From contig JAQGMI010000158.1 of assembly GCA_028292435.1 (NCBI GenBank), positions 1-37,942 on the forward strand: a stretch of DNA of 37,942 bases, written 5' to 3'. The DNA is from Betaproteobacteria bacterium. GTDB taxonomy: Bacteria; Pseudomonadota; Gammaproteobacteria; Burkholderiales; SG8-41. Positions 17,105 through 27,858 of the stretch are shown here, one piece after another. A program made the translations under genes and the position numbers. The notes under the pieces are model-generated. The model searched no databases. It saw nothing but the letters and a program-made list of their open reading frames with translations, and was not told where the DNA came from. Each line of letters opens with the position of its first letter. The stretch's first letter is position 1.

Positions 17105-17440
17105 GTGGCGGCCGACGATCTCGCGCAAAAAAAGTGCAAGCCGTGCGAAGGCGGCGTGTCGCCGCTCACGCGCGCCGAAGCCGACAGCCTGCTCACCCAC
17201 TTGAGTGGATGGCATTTGAGCGATGGCGCGATCACGAAAACCTACGAATTCAAAAACCATCATCAGACGATGGCATTCGTGAATGCCGCGGCGTGGATCT
17301 CGCATCGCGAAGACCATCATCCCGACATGACGGTCGGCTACAGCCAGTGCAAAGTCGACTATAAGACGCACGCCATCGACGGACTCTCGGAGAACGATTT
17401 CATCTGCGCAGCCAAGCTCGACGCGCTGTTCTCGCTTTGA
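17105..17440 (+). CDS. phhB: 4a-hydroxytetrahydrobiopterin dehydratase
   Basis: A 111-residue enzyme that dehydrates the 4a-carbinolamine formed by aromatic amino-acid hydroxylases, regenerating the pterin cofactor. It begins with a GTG start five bases after the previous stop. Signatures are KKCKPCEGG near the N-terminus and the active-site block EDHHPDMTVGY (His71, His72) with KTH (His89). No phenylalanine hydroxylase (phhA) gene is adjacent, so the pterin-using partner is elsewhere. The frame is open further upstream but overlaps the protease gene there and shows no family similarity. Confidence 0.93.
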   Translation: MAADDLAQKKCKPCEGGVSPLTRAEADSLLTHLSGWHLSDGAITKTYEFKNHHQTMAFVNAAAWISHREDHHPDMTVGYSQCKVDYKTHAIDGLSENDFICAAKLDALFSL

Positions 17441-18351
17441 GCCGCGCCGGCAAAAAAGACCCTACGTCCACCCAGGCAGGAACGGTCGTCGCAAGCTACG
17501 GCCGCCAATTCACCGTAGAACTTGCCGACGGCGCCTTGACCGCTTGCGTGACGCGCGGCAAGCGCACCGACGTTGCATGCGGCGACCGCGTGGCGATTGC
17601 GCTGACCGGGCCGGACCAGGGCGTCATTGAATCCATCGATAAACGCGTATCGCTGTTTTACCGTTCGGACATTCAACGCCAGAAACTAATTGCGGCAAAT
17701 GTCACCCAGATCGTGATCGTCGCCGCCGCCTCGCCGCCGTTTCATCCCGAACTGCTCGACCGTTGCCTTGCCGCCGCTGAAGACGCCGCTATTCCGGCCG
17801 TGCTCGCACTGAATAAAATGGATTTGCCCGCCTCGAAGCAGGCGCTCGATAAATTGCAGCTCTATCGAAACCTCGGCTACACGCTATTGCCGCTCGCCGC
17901 CAAGATCGACATTGCGCCGCTGCGCGAGCGGCTCGCCGGGCACACGAGCGTACTCGTGGGCCAGTCCGGCATGGGAAAATCAACGATCATCAACCGGCTC
18001 TTGCCCGACGCCGACGCGCGCGTCGGCGACCTGTCCGCGGCGCTCGGCGGCGGCCGGCATACCACGACGCATGCCCGGCTCTACCATCTCGACGCGGCGA
18101 GTCACATCATCGATTCGCCGGGTCTGCAGGAGTTCGGCCTCGTGCACGTCGAGCCTGCGCATCTTGCGCATGCATTCGTCGAGTTTCGCTCTCATCTCGG
18201 CCACTGTAAGTTCAATGACTGCAGGCATCTGACCGAGCCCGGGTGTGCGATCAGCCAAGCTGTCGAACGCGGTGAAATCGACGCGCTGCGCGTCGAGTCG
18301 TATCGCAAACTTGTGGTCCAATTGCTGAAGAAACGGCAGCACTGGCAGTAG
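17437..18351 (+). CDS. rsgA: Ribosome small-subunit biogenesis GTPase RsgA
   Basis: A 304-residue GTPase acting late in 30S subunit maturation. It has an N-terminal OB fold (about 12-75) and then a circularly permuted GTPase domain: G4 NKMD (126-129) comes before G1 GQSGMGKS (175-182) and G3 DSPG (226-229). A zinc-binding tail has Cys257, Cys262, His264 and Cys270. It starts with TTG at 17437, overlapping the phhB stop by four bases, which suggests translational coupling. No upstream ATG is available in frame without long overlap. Confidence 0.95.
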   Translation: MSRAGKKDPTSTQAGTVVASYGRQFTVELADGALTACVTRGKRTDVACGDRVAIALTGPDQGVIESIDKRVSLFYRSDIQRQKLIAANVTQIVIVAAASPPFHPELLDRCLAAAEDAAIPAVLALNKMDLPASKQALDKLQLYRNLGYTLLPLAAKIDIAPLRERLAGHTSVLVGQSGMGKSTIINRLLPDADARVGDLSAALGGGRHTTTHARLYHLDAASHIIDSPGLQEFGLVHVEPAHLAHAFVEFRSHLGHCKFNDCRHLTEPGCAISQAVERGEIDALRVESYRKLVVQLLKKRQHWQ

Positions 18352-18387
18352 CCTGACGGTGGAACCGGCGGCTTTCGCGCAGCCGTT

Positions 18388-19305
18388 TCAGAACATGTTC
18401 GCGACGGTAGCGAGCAGAATCAAAAACAACCACAGCACGAGGGCGCGCCAGGTAAGGCCGACCGCGGCGTCCATATAATCGACGTCGGCTTCATCACCGT
18501 CACCGAGCTGCGGCCGGTAAACGATGTTGCCATTTTCATGCAGCACGCCGCCCAACCTGACGCCGAGCGCGCCCGCCGCTGAAGCGAGCAATATGCCCTG
18601 GGAACGCGAATGCCATGCTGCAGCCTGCTCGCGCCAGCACTCGATGGCGCCGGTGAAATCGCCGGTCATCGCAAAACTGAATGCGGTCAGCCGCACCGGC
18701 AACCAGTCGATAATCGCGAATGCACGCCGCGCAAAAACACCAAACGAATCGGCCGCGGCGCTTTGTGCGCCGCCCCAGCGGTCCGCCAGCAATGCTGAGA
18801 GCCGGTAAAGGATGGCGCCGACCGGACCCAACACGACAAACCACGCCATCACGCCGAATACGTGGCGATGCGAGCGGATAAGCCCCAACTCGATGGCCAC
18901 GCGCGCAATTTCGGACGGCGTCAAGTCGCGTGCCGATTCGCCGCGCCACAAAGTGAGAATTTCGCGCGCCCGCGCGAGGTCCCCGGCGCGCAATGCCAAC
19001 GTCACGTCATTGTAGAAATGGCTGAACTGGCGAAAGCCCAGCGCGACGTACAGCACCGCGATGTTCCATGCGAGCGCCAGCAGGCCGTTGACCTGGCGCG
19101 ACAGAAAATAGATGAGCAGCGTGAGCAGCGCGACGGGCAGGACCGCCAGCAGCCATGAAATGACGCCGTCGCGATATTGACCGGCGTTGAAGTTCTGGCC
19201 AATGCGATTGACGTAGCGCGCGAAGCCGACGTAGAGCCGGTTGCCCGTGCGCAGCGGCCGCCACTGCTCGAGCAGCAAGGCGCCGATCAGCGACAGGAAA
19301 GTCAT
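18388..19305 (-). CDS. CobD/CbiB-like family membrane protein
   Basis: A 305-residue membrane protein with about four to five hydrophobic segments (near 1-12, 50-90, 155-185, 240-255 and 285-303). Its start MTFLSLIGALLLEQWRP is typical of proteins annotated as CobD/CbiB family or AmpE-like in Betaproteobacteria. Classic CbiB makes adenosylcobinamide phosphate from cobyric acid. No other cobalamin gene is present, so that reaction should not be assumed. The AmpE/regulatory-type subgroup is equally possible. It lies 55 bp downstream of the GreB-like gene on the same strand and converges on rsgA. Confidence 0.72.
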   Translation of the reverse strand: MTFLSLIGALLLEQWRPLRTGNRLYVGFARYVNRIGQNFNAGQYRDGVISWLLAVLPVALLTLLIYFLSRQVNGLLALAWNIAVLYVALGFRQFSHFYNDVTLALRAGDLARAREILTLWRGESARDLTPSEIARVAIELGLIRSHRHVFGVMAWFVVLGPVGAILYRLSALLADRWGGAQSAAADSFGVFARRAFAIIDWLPVRLTAFSFAMTGDFTGAIECWREQAAAWHSRSQGILLASAAGALGVRLGGVLHENGNIVYRPQLGDGDEADVDYMDAAVGLTWRALVLWLFLILLATVANMF

Positions 19306-19360
19306 GCCGCTTGCATCGACGACGCGATTCGACTTTTTATGCGTCGCGCAGCGATGCGCG

Positions 19361-19882
19361 TCATGAGCGCTTGCGCGCCGGCGCTACTGGATAATTAATT
19401 GCGACAATTTCAACTTCAGATGCACCCGCCGGCCGCTGCCACTTCACCATGTCGCCGACCCTGGTGCCAAGCAGTGCCGTCGCAAGCGGCGATGCCCAGC
19501 TGATGCTGCCCGCGGCGACGTTCGCCTCATCGTCGCCGACGATGTGAAATCGGTGGTCCTTGCCCTGCTCGTCACGAATGGTGACCGTGGCGCCGAAATG
19601 CACCTGATCGTGCGGCTGGCCAGCCGCGTCGACGACGGTCGCGCGGTCAATCTGCGCGTTGAAATAACGGATGTCGCGCTTGATTTCGCGCAAGCGCTGC
19701 ATAGCCATTGGTTCGGCGGCGACAGTGAGCCGTTCGCGTTCCGCCTGCAATTCTTTCAGGCGCGCACGCAGGGCTTCCAGACCGCCCGCCGTCACGTAAT
19801 TCGGTGCCGCGCTGAGCGGCCGCTCGGGCAACTCGGCGGATGCGGAATCCTCGTCGGACTCTTTAACAAATGCACGGCTCAT
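19361..19882 (-). CDS. GreA/GreB-family factor with shortened coiled coil
   Basis: A 173-residue protein starting MSRAFVKESDED, typical of betaproteobacterial GreB-like proteins. The C-terminal FKBP-like domain (about 88-165) is intact, with VHFGATVTIRDEQGKDHRF and ISWASPLATALLG. In the N-terminal coiled coil the second helix (QRLREIKRDIRYFNAQI, 62-78) aligns with GreB. The tip loop that in GreA/GreB carries the acidic GD.SEN motif is missing, replaced by LTVAAEPMAM. Such a protein should bind RNA polymerase but may lack transcript-cleavage activity. The frame is open further upstream, but the ATG at 19882, with GGGAA just before it, fits the family start. Confidence 0.82.
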   Translation of the reverse strand: MSRAFVKESDEDSASAELPERPLSAAPNYVTAGGLEALRARLKELQAERERLTVAAEPMAMQRLREIKRDIRYFNAQIDRATVVDAAGQPHDQVHFGATVTIRDEQGKDHRFHIVGDDEANVAAGSISWASPLATALLGTRVGDMVKWQRPAGASEVEIVAINYPVAPARKRS

Positions 19883-20034
19883 GATTTTTCCCGGATATTC
19901 GATTACGCGGCAATCAACCAACCCATCTTTAAGCGCGCCGCCTTGCTCGACCAACAGCGCCGGCAGCGCGTCCCGCTCCAAGTTAAGACCATTCATGCGT
20001 ATCAAGGTTCTGCCAATGTGGAGGCCGCCGCGCA

Positions 20035-21207
20035 TTACAGCCAGCACGCCTCATAGCCGAAGAATTTCATGAGCTCATCACGCCTTTGCATGCTGTCGTT
20101 ATAACCGAGCTTGATCAAGGCGCGGCAGTACTCTTTCTCGAACAGCAGATAGCTCACGAGGTTGGCGCCGCTCGCCTTGAGGGCGCCGACGGTATACAGC
20201 AGCGCCCGGATCGTGCGCGGCAGCGTATGCCGGTAGTTCAATGCGATTTTCTCGAGCGCTTCACTGGGCGATAGGACGCGGAAATCGACTTCGTGCAGCG
20301 GCATATTGTTTTTAGCGCGCACTTCCGGCGACATGATCGACAGCGTGCGATTGATGCGCTGCAGCCGCTCAAGATCGACTTCGAGGCTGTCCAGAAAAAT
20401 ACTATTAAGGCAGTGACCGGCGATTTGCGCGAGCGACGGGTACGACTCGGTTTTGATGCGCTCGGTTTGCTGCGATTGCAGTTGACGACCGACGCCGACG
20501 ACAAAGAGCCGGTTGGCGCCCAGATGCAGCGCCGGACTCACCGGTGCGATCTGGCGCATCGAACCGTCGCCGAAGAATTCGCGGTTAATATGCGTCGCCG
20601 GAAAAATGAAGGGCAACGCGGACGACGCCATCAGGTGATCGAGGCCGATCGTCGCCGGGATGCCGATCCGGCGCGCGCGATGCCACGGCTCGAGGTCCGG
20701 CCGGCCCTGGAAAAAAGTGACCGACTGTCCCGAGGAATAGCCGGAGCATGTGATGCTGAACGCATAAAGATGGCCGCGATCGATCGAGCGCTGCACGCCG
20801 CCGAAATCGAGCCGCGCGCCGAGCAGCGTCGCAAGCGGCGAATTATCGAGCAGGGAAATCTGCGACTTGCGGCCGAGCCCGCCGGTCAGCGCGGCGGCGA
20901 CCCACTTGCCGCTGTTGTGGATGACACCGAGCGGATCGGCGCGATAAACGTCGCTGACATGGAAGTTTTTCCAAACCGTCATCAGCTGACGCACGCCGTG
21001 CCGAAAATTGTCGGCGTTGATGGCAAGCACAGTCGCATTGATAGCGCCCGCCGAAGTCCCGCAGATAATTGGAAACGGACAAGGCGCGTCCGCGGGAAGC
21101 ATCTCGGAAATCGCGCGCAGCACGCCGACCTGATAAGCAGCGCGCGCGCCCCCGCCCGTCAGGACCAGCCCGACGCGCGGTTCCGGCGGCCGATCGCCGC
21201 TATCCAT
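20035..21207 (-). CDS. Patatin-like phospholipase family protein
   Basis: A 390-residue lipid acyl hydrolase of the bacterial patatin group. It shows the oxyanion-hole motif TGGGARAAYQVG (17-28), the nucleophile elbow GTSAG (Ser52), the ASSALPFIFP segment (194-203) and the catalytic aspartate in FGDGSMR (Asp214). The C-terminal 170 residues form a helical extension seen in a subgroup of proteobacterial members. It has no signal peptide or transmembrane helix, so it is probably cytoplasmic or peripheral. GGGGGA stands before the ATG. Substrate is unknown. Confidence 0.9.
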   Translation of the reverse strand: MDSGDRPPEPRVGLVLTGGGARAAYQVGVLRAISEMLPADAPCPFPIICGTSAGAINATVLAINADNFRHGVRQLMTVWKNFHVSDVYRADPLGVIHNSGKWVAAALTGGLGRKSQISLLDNSPLATLLGARLDFGGVQRSIDRGHLYAFSITCSGYSSGQSVTFFQGRPDLEPWHRARRIGIPATIGLDHLMASSALPFIFPATHINREFFGDGSMRQIAPVSPALHLGANRLFVVGVGRQLQSQQTERIKTESYPSLAQIAGHCLNSIFLDSLEVDLERLQRINRTLSIMSPEVRAKNNMPLHEVDFRVLSPSEALEKIALNYRHTLPRTIRALLYTVGALKASGANLVSYLLFEKEYCRALIKLGYNDSMQRRDELMKFFGYEACWL

Positions 21208-21293
21208 TCAAAGTCCCCCCTGACATGCGCTTATATTGCCACAGCGCAGCGACGCCGTTGTCATGACCTGTGCATCAGCTGCCGCCCACGGCT

Positions 21294-21929
21294 TTACGCC
21301 GGTTCGCCGCCGAGTTGCTGCGAGAGCCGTTGCAGCATGCCGGCGGTCGCGCCCCAGATGTAGCGGCCCTTATAAGGCATGGCAAGATAAGCGCGCTCCC
21401 GCCCGTTGAATGCGTAGCGGCGATATTCGTGATTGGCCGCATCGAGCAGGAAAGACAATGGCACTTCGAACGCCGATTCGACCTCATACGGATCGAGCGT
21501 TAGCGTGAAGGGCGGCTCGACCCAGCCGATGACCGGACTGATTCTGAATCCCGAAGGAATGTCGTAATCGGGCAAACTACCCAGCACCATGACCTGCGCG
21601 CGCGTCAGGCCGATTTCCTCTTCCGCTTCGCGCAGCGCGGTTTCGATGCGGTCCTGGTCGCCGCCTTCGACCCGGCCGCCGGGAAAGCTGATCTGGCCCG
21701 GGTGGCTATTCAAATGAGCCGTGCGCTGGGTCAGGAGCACGTGCACGTCGTCTTCGCGAGGCACCAGCGGCACGAGCACGGCTGCGTGCCGGATAGCCGT
21801 ATTGGCCGGCAAGGCGACGATATGCTCGTCGCGCGGACCGGGCATGACCGCGGGCCGTGCGAGCCGCGCCGAAATGTCATCGCGCGACCAGCGCAGCCGG
21901 CGCGCCGCCGAAGGTGAGTCGGTTTTCAT
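21294..21929 (-). CDS. CoA pyrophosphatase, Nudix family (NudL-like)
   Basis: A 211-residue Nudix hydrolase. The CoA-specific upstream motif LLTQRTAHLNSHPGQISFPGG (66-85) directly precedes the Nudix box, whose REAEEEIGL core lies at 100-108. Enzymes with this pair of motifs cleave coenzyme A and its thioesters to 3',5'-ADP and phosphopantetheine. The C-terminal part has the PYKGRYIWGATAGML segment usual in NudL/YeaB. It lies 86 bp upstream of the patatin gene on the same strand, so both may be in one operon concerned with lipid and acyl turnover (inference). Confidence 0.9.
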   Translation of the reverse strand: MKTDSPSAARRLRWSRDDISARLARPAVMPGPRDEHIVALPANTAIRHAAVLVPLVPREDDVHVLLTQRTAHLNSHPGQISFPGGRVEGGDQDRIETALREAEEEIGLTRAQVMVLGSLPDYDIPSGFRISPVIGWVEPPFTLTLDPYEVESAFEVPLSFLLDAANHEYRRYAFNGRERAYLAMPYKGRYIWGATAGMLQRLSQQLGGEPA

Positions 21930-22021
21930 AACTTTCGTTTGAACGGGCCGGTTTACGCCGCGATATTAACCGTCGCGTCAGTAAGCCGCTCGCGCAGTCC
22001 GAAGCACGTCTGCGGTTGCCG

Positions 22022-23413
<1,392 letters not shown>

Positions 23414-23475
23414 TGCCATTCCTCGATAATCCAATGAAATTGTCACGTAGTCGACGCGAGCGCGCCGCCGAATCC

Positions 23476-25773
23476 CTAAAACGGCAGCGCGAGATTGCCG
23501 CGTTCGGCGCCGACGTCGACGACCGTCAGCGCCGTCATGTTCACGAGCCGGCGCACCGATGCGGTCGGCGTCACGATATGGGCCGCTTTGGCGGCACCGA
23601 GCAGAATCGGCCCGACCGTGATGCCGTCGCCGGCTGCGGTCTTGAGCAGGTTGAAGGCGATGTTCGCTGCGTCGAGCGTCGGCATGATGAGCAGATTGGC
23701 GTCGCCCTTGAGCCGCGAGCCGGGAAACGCTTGCCGCCGCACTTCGCCCGAGAGCGCCGCATCGCCATGCATCTCGCCCTCGATTTCGAGTTCGGGCGCA
23801 ACTTTTTCGATCAAGCGCAGCGCCGCGCGCATTTTTATCGCGGTCGGCGTGTCGGCGGAGCCGAAGCTCGAATGCGACAGCAGCGCGACTTTCGGTGTGA
23901 TACCGAAGCGCCGGATTTCCTCGGCCGCGAGCACCGTCATCTCGGCGATCTGTTCGGCGGTCGGGTCGAAGTTCACATAGGTGTCGCAGATGAACACCGT
24001 GCGTTGCGGCAACAGCAGCACGTTCATTGCATAGTAATTGCTCACGCCCGCGCGCCGTCCGATCACCTGGTCGATATAGCGCAGATGCATGTCGTGACTG
24101 CCGAAAACGCCGCACAACATACCGTCGGCAGCGCCGCGATGCATGGTCATCGCGCCGATCAGCGTATTGCGCCGGCGCATTTCGATTTTGGCATATTCCT
24201 GCGACACGCCGCGCCGGGCGGTCAGCAGGTAATATTCTTCCCAGTATTCGCGGAATCGATCGTCGTGATCCGGATTAATGAGTTCGAAATCGACACCCGC
24301 CTTGATGCGCAGGCCGAAGCGCTCGATGCGGCGTTCAATAACTGCCGGGCGCCCGATGAGGATCGGCATGGCGAGTTGCTCGTCGACCACGACCTGCGCC
24401 GCGCGCAACACGCGCTCGTCCTCGCCTTCCGCATAGATGATGCGGCGGCGCTTCGCCTGCTTGGACGCAGCGAACAGCGGCTTCATGATCATGCCGGAGT
24501 GATAAACGAACTGCTGCAACGAGTCGCGGTAAGCGTCGAAGTCCTTGATCGGGCGCGTCGCCACGCCGCTCTCCATCGCCGCCTTGGCGACCGCCGGCGC
24601 AACCTTGGCGATCAGGCGCGGATCGAACGGGCGCGGAATCAGGTAATCGGGCCCGAAGCTGAGGTTTTGTTCGCCGTACGCCATTGCGACGATGTCGGAT
24701 TGCTCGGCTTGGGCGAGCGATGCAATCGCCTTGACCGCGGCAAGCTCCATTTCGGTGTTGATCGTGGTTGCGCCCACATCGAGCGCGCCGCGGAACACGA
24801 ACGGGAAACATAAAACGTTGTTCACCTGGTTCGGATAATCCGAGCGCCCGGTCGCCATCACCACATCAGGCTTCGCCTGTTTCGCCAGTGCCGGCAGGAT
24901 TTCCGGTTCGGGATTGGCGAGCGCAAGAATCAGCGGGCGGTCGGACATTCGGGCGACCATCTCCGGTTTCAACACGCCGCCGGCCGACAAGCCGAGGAAC
25001 ACGTCGGCGCCTTCGATCACTTCCCCCAAGGTGCGCGCCGATGTCTCGATCGCGTACTGCGCCTTGTCGGGATCCATCTCTTCCTTGCGCCCTTTGTAAA
25101 CGACCCCTTTGATGTCGGTCACGATGACGTTGCTTTTCGGCAAGCCGAGCTTCCCCAGGAGATCGAGGCAGGCGAGCGCAGCGGCGCCGGCGCCTGACAC
25201 GACAAGCTTGATTTTGTCGATGTCCTTGCCGACGACTTTCAATCCATTGATAAACGCGGCGCACACCGTGATCGCGGTGCCGTGCTGGTCGTCATGAAAG
25301 ACCGGAATGCGGCAACGCTCGCGCAATTTGCGTTCGACGATGAAGCACTCGGGCGCCTTGATGTCTTCGAGATTGATGCCGCCGAAGGTCGGCTCGAGAC
25401 TGGCGATGATGTCGACGAGCTTGTCGGGATCGCGTTCGTTGATTTCAATATCGAAAACGTCGATGCCGGCGAATTTCTTGAAAAGCACCGCCTTGCCTTC
25501 CATCACCGGCTTGGCAGCGAGCGGTCCGATGTTGCCAAGGCCGAGCACCGCCGTGCCATTGGTGATCACGCCGACAAGATTGCCGCGCGCAGTCATGTTG
25601 CGGGCCTCAGCCGGGTCGGCGACGATCAATTCGCACGCCGCGGCGACGCCCGGCGTGTACGCGAGCGACAGATCGTGCTGGTTTAAGAGGCCCTTGGTGG
25701 GCGTGACCGCAATCTTGCCCGGCGTCGGCAGACGATGGTAATCGAGCGCGCTTTTACGCAGTTGTTCGTCCAT
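23476..25773 (-). CDS. maeB: NADP-dependent malic enzyme with C-terminal phosphotransacetylase-like domain
   Basis: A 765-residue fusion protein. The N-terminal malic-enzyme part (about 1-430) oxidatively decarboxylates malate to pyruvate; key residues are Tyr39 in LSLAYTPGV and Lys94 in [13 protein letters not shown]. The C-terminal part (about 440-765) resembles phosphotransacetylase and in E. coli MaeB is regulatory (acetyl-CoA sensing), not catalytic. Length matches E. coli MaeB (759). ATG 25773 is chosen because [21 protein letters not shown] is the family N-terminus. In-frame codons upstream have no family similarity. NADP preference is inferred from the fusion architecture. Confidence 0.95.
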   Translation of the reverse strand: MDEQLRKSALDYHRLPTPGKIAVTPTKGLLNQHDLSLAYTPGVAAACELIVADPAEARNMTARGNLVGVITNGTAVLGLGNIGPLAAKPVMEGKAVLFKKFAGIDVFDIEINERDPDKLVDIIASLEPTFGGINLEDIKAPECFIVERKLRERCRIPVFHDDQHGTAITVCAAFINGLKVVGKDIDKIKLVVSGAGAAALACLDLLGKLGLPKSNVIVTDIKGVVYKGRKEEMDPDKAQYAIETSARTLGEVIEGADVFLGLSAGGVLKPEMVARMSDRPLILALANPEPEILPALAKQAKPDVVMATGRSDYPNQVNNVLCFPFVFRGALDVGATTINTEMELAAVKAIASLAQAEQSDIVAMAYGEQNLSFGPDYLIPRPFDPRLIAKVAPAVAKAAMESGVATRPIKDFDAYRDSLQQFVYHSGMIMKPLFAASKQAKRRRIIYAEGEDERVLRAAQVVVDEQLAMPILIGRPAVIERRIERFGLRIKAGVDFELINPDHDDRFREYWEEYYLLTARRGVSQEYAKIEMRRRNTLIGAMTMHRGAADGMLCGVFGSHDMHLRYIDQVIGRRAGVSNYYAMNVLLLPQRTVFICDTYVNFDPTAEQIAEMTVLAAEEIRRFGITPKVALLSHSSFGSADTPTAIKMRAALRLIEKVAPELEIEGEMHGDAALSGEVRRQAFPGSRLKGDANLLIMPTLDAANIAFNLLKTAAGDGITVGPILLGAAKAAHIVTPTASVRRLVNMTALTVVDVGAERGNLALPF

Positions 25774-25800
25774 GGGGCACTGGCTTCTGGTGAGCATGCG

Positions 25801-25806
25801 ATTATA
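25801..25806 (-). promoter_or_regulatory. Perfect -10 hexamer upstream of maeB
   Basis: TATAAT on the minus strand, 27 bp before the chosen maeB ATG. I see no good -35 at 16-18 bp, so this may be activator-dependent or chance. The gap to the divergent aminopeptidase gene (25774-25926) must hold promoters for both directions. Confidence 0.3.
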
Positions 25807-25926
25807 ACCCAGCGCTCCCGCGACCTTTGACCCGCTCCATGACACGCCGCAACCCGTCGACCGCCATGCGCGCTTTATGCTATTTTCACGCCTCCGTTGT
25901 TCGCTGAATCACCCGCCCCCGCCCGC

Positions 25927-26892
25927 ATGGATATTTCTCCCCGCCTTCGCACCGAACTGTACGCGCCGATCGAGCCTTTTAATGCGGGCCGGCTGGCGCT
26001 TGATCGGACTCACACGATGTACTGGGAGGAGTCGGGCAATCCGCGCGGCGTGCCCGTCGTTTTCCTGCACGGCGGGCCGGGTGCCGGCAGCGCGCCCAAC
26101 CATCGGCGTTTTTTTGATCCCGCGCAATATCGCATCGTCATCTACGATCAGCGCGGCGCCGGACGCTCGACCCCGCTTGGCGAAGTGCGCGACAACACAA
26201 CGCCGCTGCTAATCGATGACATTGAACGGCTGCGCCAACACCTCGGCATTGAAAAGTGGCTCGTGTTCGGCGGCTCGTGGGGCTCGACGCTCGCGCTTGC
26301 TTATGGCGAAGCGCATCCCGGGCGCTGCCTTGGATTTATTTTGCGCGGCATATTTTTATGCCGGCAAAGCGAGATCGACTGGTTTCTTTACGGCTTGAAA
26401 AACATATTTCCCGAAGCCTGGCAAAAGTTCGCCTCGCCGCTGCCGGCGACTGAACACACCAATCTGCTCGAAGCTTATTTCAAGCGGCTGATGGACCCCG
26501 ATCCCGCCATTCACATGCCAGCGGCGCGCGCGTGGGGCATTTACGAAGGCTCGTGCTCGACGCTGCTGCCGAGCCCCGATACCGTCGCGCATTTCGCGAA
26601 CGACGTCGTGGCGCTCGGCCTGGCGCGCATGGAAGCGCATTACTTTCGTCACCAGATTTTTCTGCCGGTTAACTCGCTGCTTGATAACGTCGGCAAGATC
26701 CGGCACTTGCCGGCCGTGATCGTGCAGGGGCGCTACGATGCGGTGTGCCCGAACATCAGTGCCCATGATCTGCATCGGGCGTGGCCCGAGGCCGAATACA
26801 TCGTCGTCCCCGACGCCGGTCATTCCGCGTGGGAGCCTGGTATCTGCGCCGAACTGGTCAAGGCGATGGAAAGATTTAAAAGCGGGCTGTAA
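25927..26892 (+). CDS. pip: Proline iminopeptidase
   Basis: A 321-residue alpha/beta hydrolase (peptidase family S33) that removes N-terminal proline from peptides. Visible features are HGGPGAG (48-54, oxyanion hole), the nucleophile in GGSWGS (Ser117), the acid in GRYDAVCP and the catalytic His in DAGHSAWEP. MDISPRLRTELYAPIEPF is the usual family N-terminus, so ATG 25927 is preferred over a TTG at 25897; neither has a good ribosome-binding site. An FAH-family gene starts 43 bp later on the same strand. Confidence 0.94.
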   Translation: MDISPRLRTELYAPIEPFNAGRLALDRTHTMYWEESGNPRGVPVVFLHGGPGAGSAPNHRRFFDPAQYRIVIYDQRGAGRSTPLGEVRDNTTPLLIDDIERLRQHLGIEKWLVFGGSWGSTLALAYGEAHPGRCLGFILRGIFLCRQSEIDWFLYGLKNIFPEAWQKFASPLPATEHTNLLEAYFKRLMDPDPAIHMPAARAWGIYEGSCSTLLPSPDTVAHFANDVVALGLARMEAHYFRHQIFLPVNSLLDNVGKIRHLPAVIVQGRYDAVCPNISAHDLHRAWPEAEYIVVPDAGHSAWEPGICAELVKAMERFKSGL

Positions 26893-26935
26893 TTTTTCGC
26901 GCGCGATAACTGCTATTCCAGCAAAGGATATTCAA

Positions 26936-27832
26936 GTGCGACTCGTCACCTTCACTCCGCGGCCGCAGGGCCCGCAACATCTGGGCCTGGTTCGCGATGG
27001 CAAAGAGATCATCGATCTTAAAAACGCCGGCAGCGCCCCGCCGTTTGACGCGGCCGACATGCTCGCGCTGATTGCTGCCGGCGATGATGCGCTGAAATGG
27101 CTGCGCGAGGTTGCCGCGAAAGCGCGCACCGCCATCCCGCTTGACCAGGTGATGCTGCTCGCGCCGATACCACGCCCGCGTAAAAACGTGTTTTGCGTCG
27201 GCTGGAATTACGTCGAGCATTTTGAGGAAGGCGCGAAAGCGCGTCCGCATGTCAAGGAAATGCCCGAGCACCCGGCGTTCTTCACTAAGGCGCCAACCAC
27301 GGTGAACGGACCCTACGCGGACGTTCCCGCGCATCGCGGCGTAACGGAAAAAATCGACTGGGAGGTCGAACTCGGCGTTGTCATCGGCAAAGCCGGCACC
27401 AACATTACCGAAGCCAACGCAATGTCGCATATCTTCGGCTACACCGTCGTCAATGACGTTTCGGCGCGCGAAGTGCAGCGCCAGCACGGCCAGCAATGGT
27501 TCAAAGGCAAGAGCCTGGACGGTCATTGCCCGATGGGCCCATGGATTGCGACGGCCGATGAAGTTGCCAACCCGCAGGAACTGGATATCACCTGCCGCGT
27601 GAACGGCGTTACGAAGCAAGAGTCCAACACCCGTCATATGTACTTCAAGATTCCGCGCATCATCGCCGAACTGTCGGCTGGCCTCACGCTGGAACCGGGC
27701 GATATCATTTGCACGGGCACGCCGGCAGGTGTCGGCCACGCGCGCACGCCGCCCGAATTCATGCAGCCCGGCGACGTTTTCGAAACTGAAATCCGCGGAT
27801 TGGGCCTGCTCCGCAATAAAATCGCGGGCTAA
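26936..27832 (+). CDS. Fumarylacetoacetate hydrolase family protein
   Basis: A 298-residue metal-dependent C-C hydrolase/decarboxylase of the FAH superfamily. The N-terminal part (about 1-70) is the small domain. The catalytic part has FCVGWNYVEHFEEG, the metal-binding ExE in WEVELGVVIG, the NDVSAREVQ segment and a C-terminal CTGTPAGVGHARTPP loop. Members cleave fumarylpyruvate, acylpyruvates or related products of aromatic catabolism; the substrate cannot be told here. The start is GTG at 26936 with AAGGA 8 bp upstream; the frame is open further upstream but overlaps pip. The dioxygenase gene follows after 26 bp, so the two are almost surely in one operon. Confidence 0.92.
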   Translation: MRLVTFTPRPQGPQHLGLVRDGKEIIDLKNAGSAPPFDAADMLALIAAGDDALKWLREVAAKARTAIPLDQVMLLAPIPRPRKNVFCVGWNYVEHFEEGAKARPHVKEMPEHPAFFTKAPTTVNGPYADVPAHRGVTEKIDWEVELGVVIGKAGTNITEANAMSHIFGYTVVNDVSAREVQRQHGQQWFKGKSLDGHCPMGPWIATADEVANPQELDITCRVNGVTKQESNTRHMYFKIPRIIAELSAGLTLEPGDIICTGTPAGVGHARTPPEFMQPGDVFETEIRGLGLLRNKIAG

Positions 27833-27858
27833 AGCCGCAAGCATCAACGGAGGAACTC

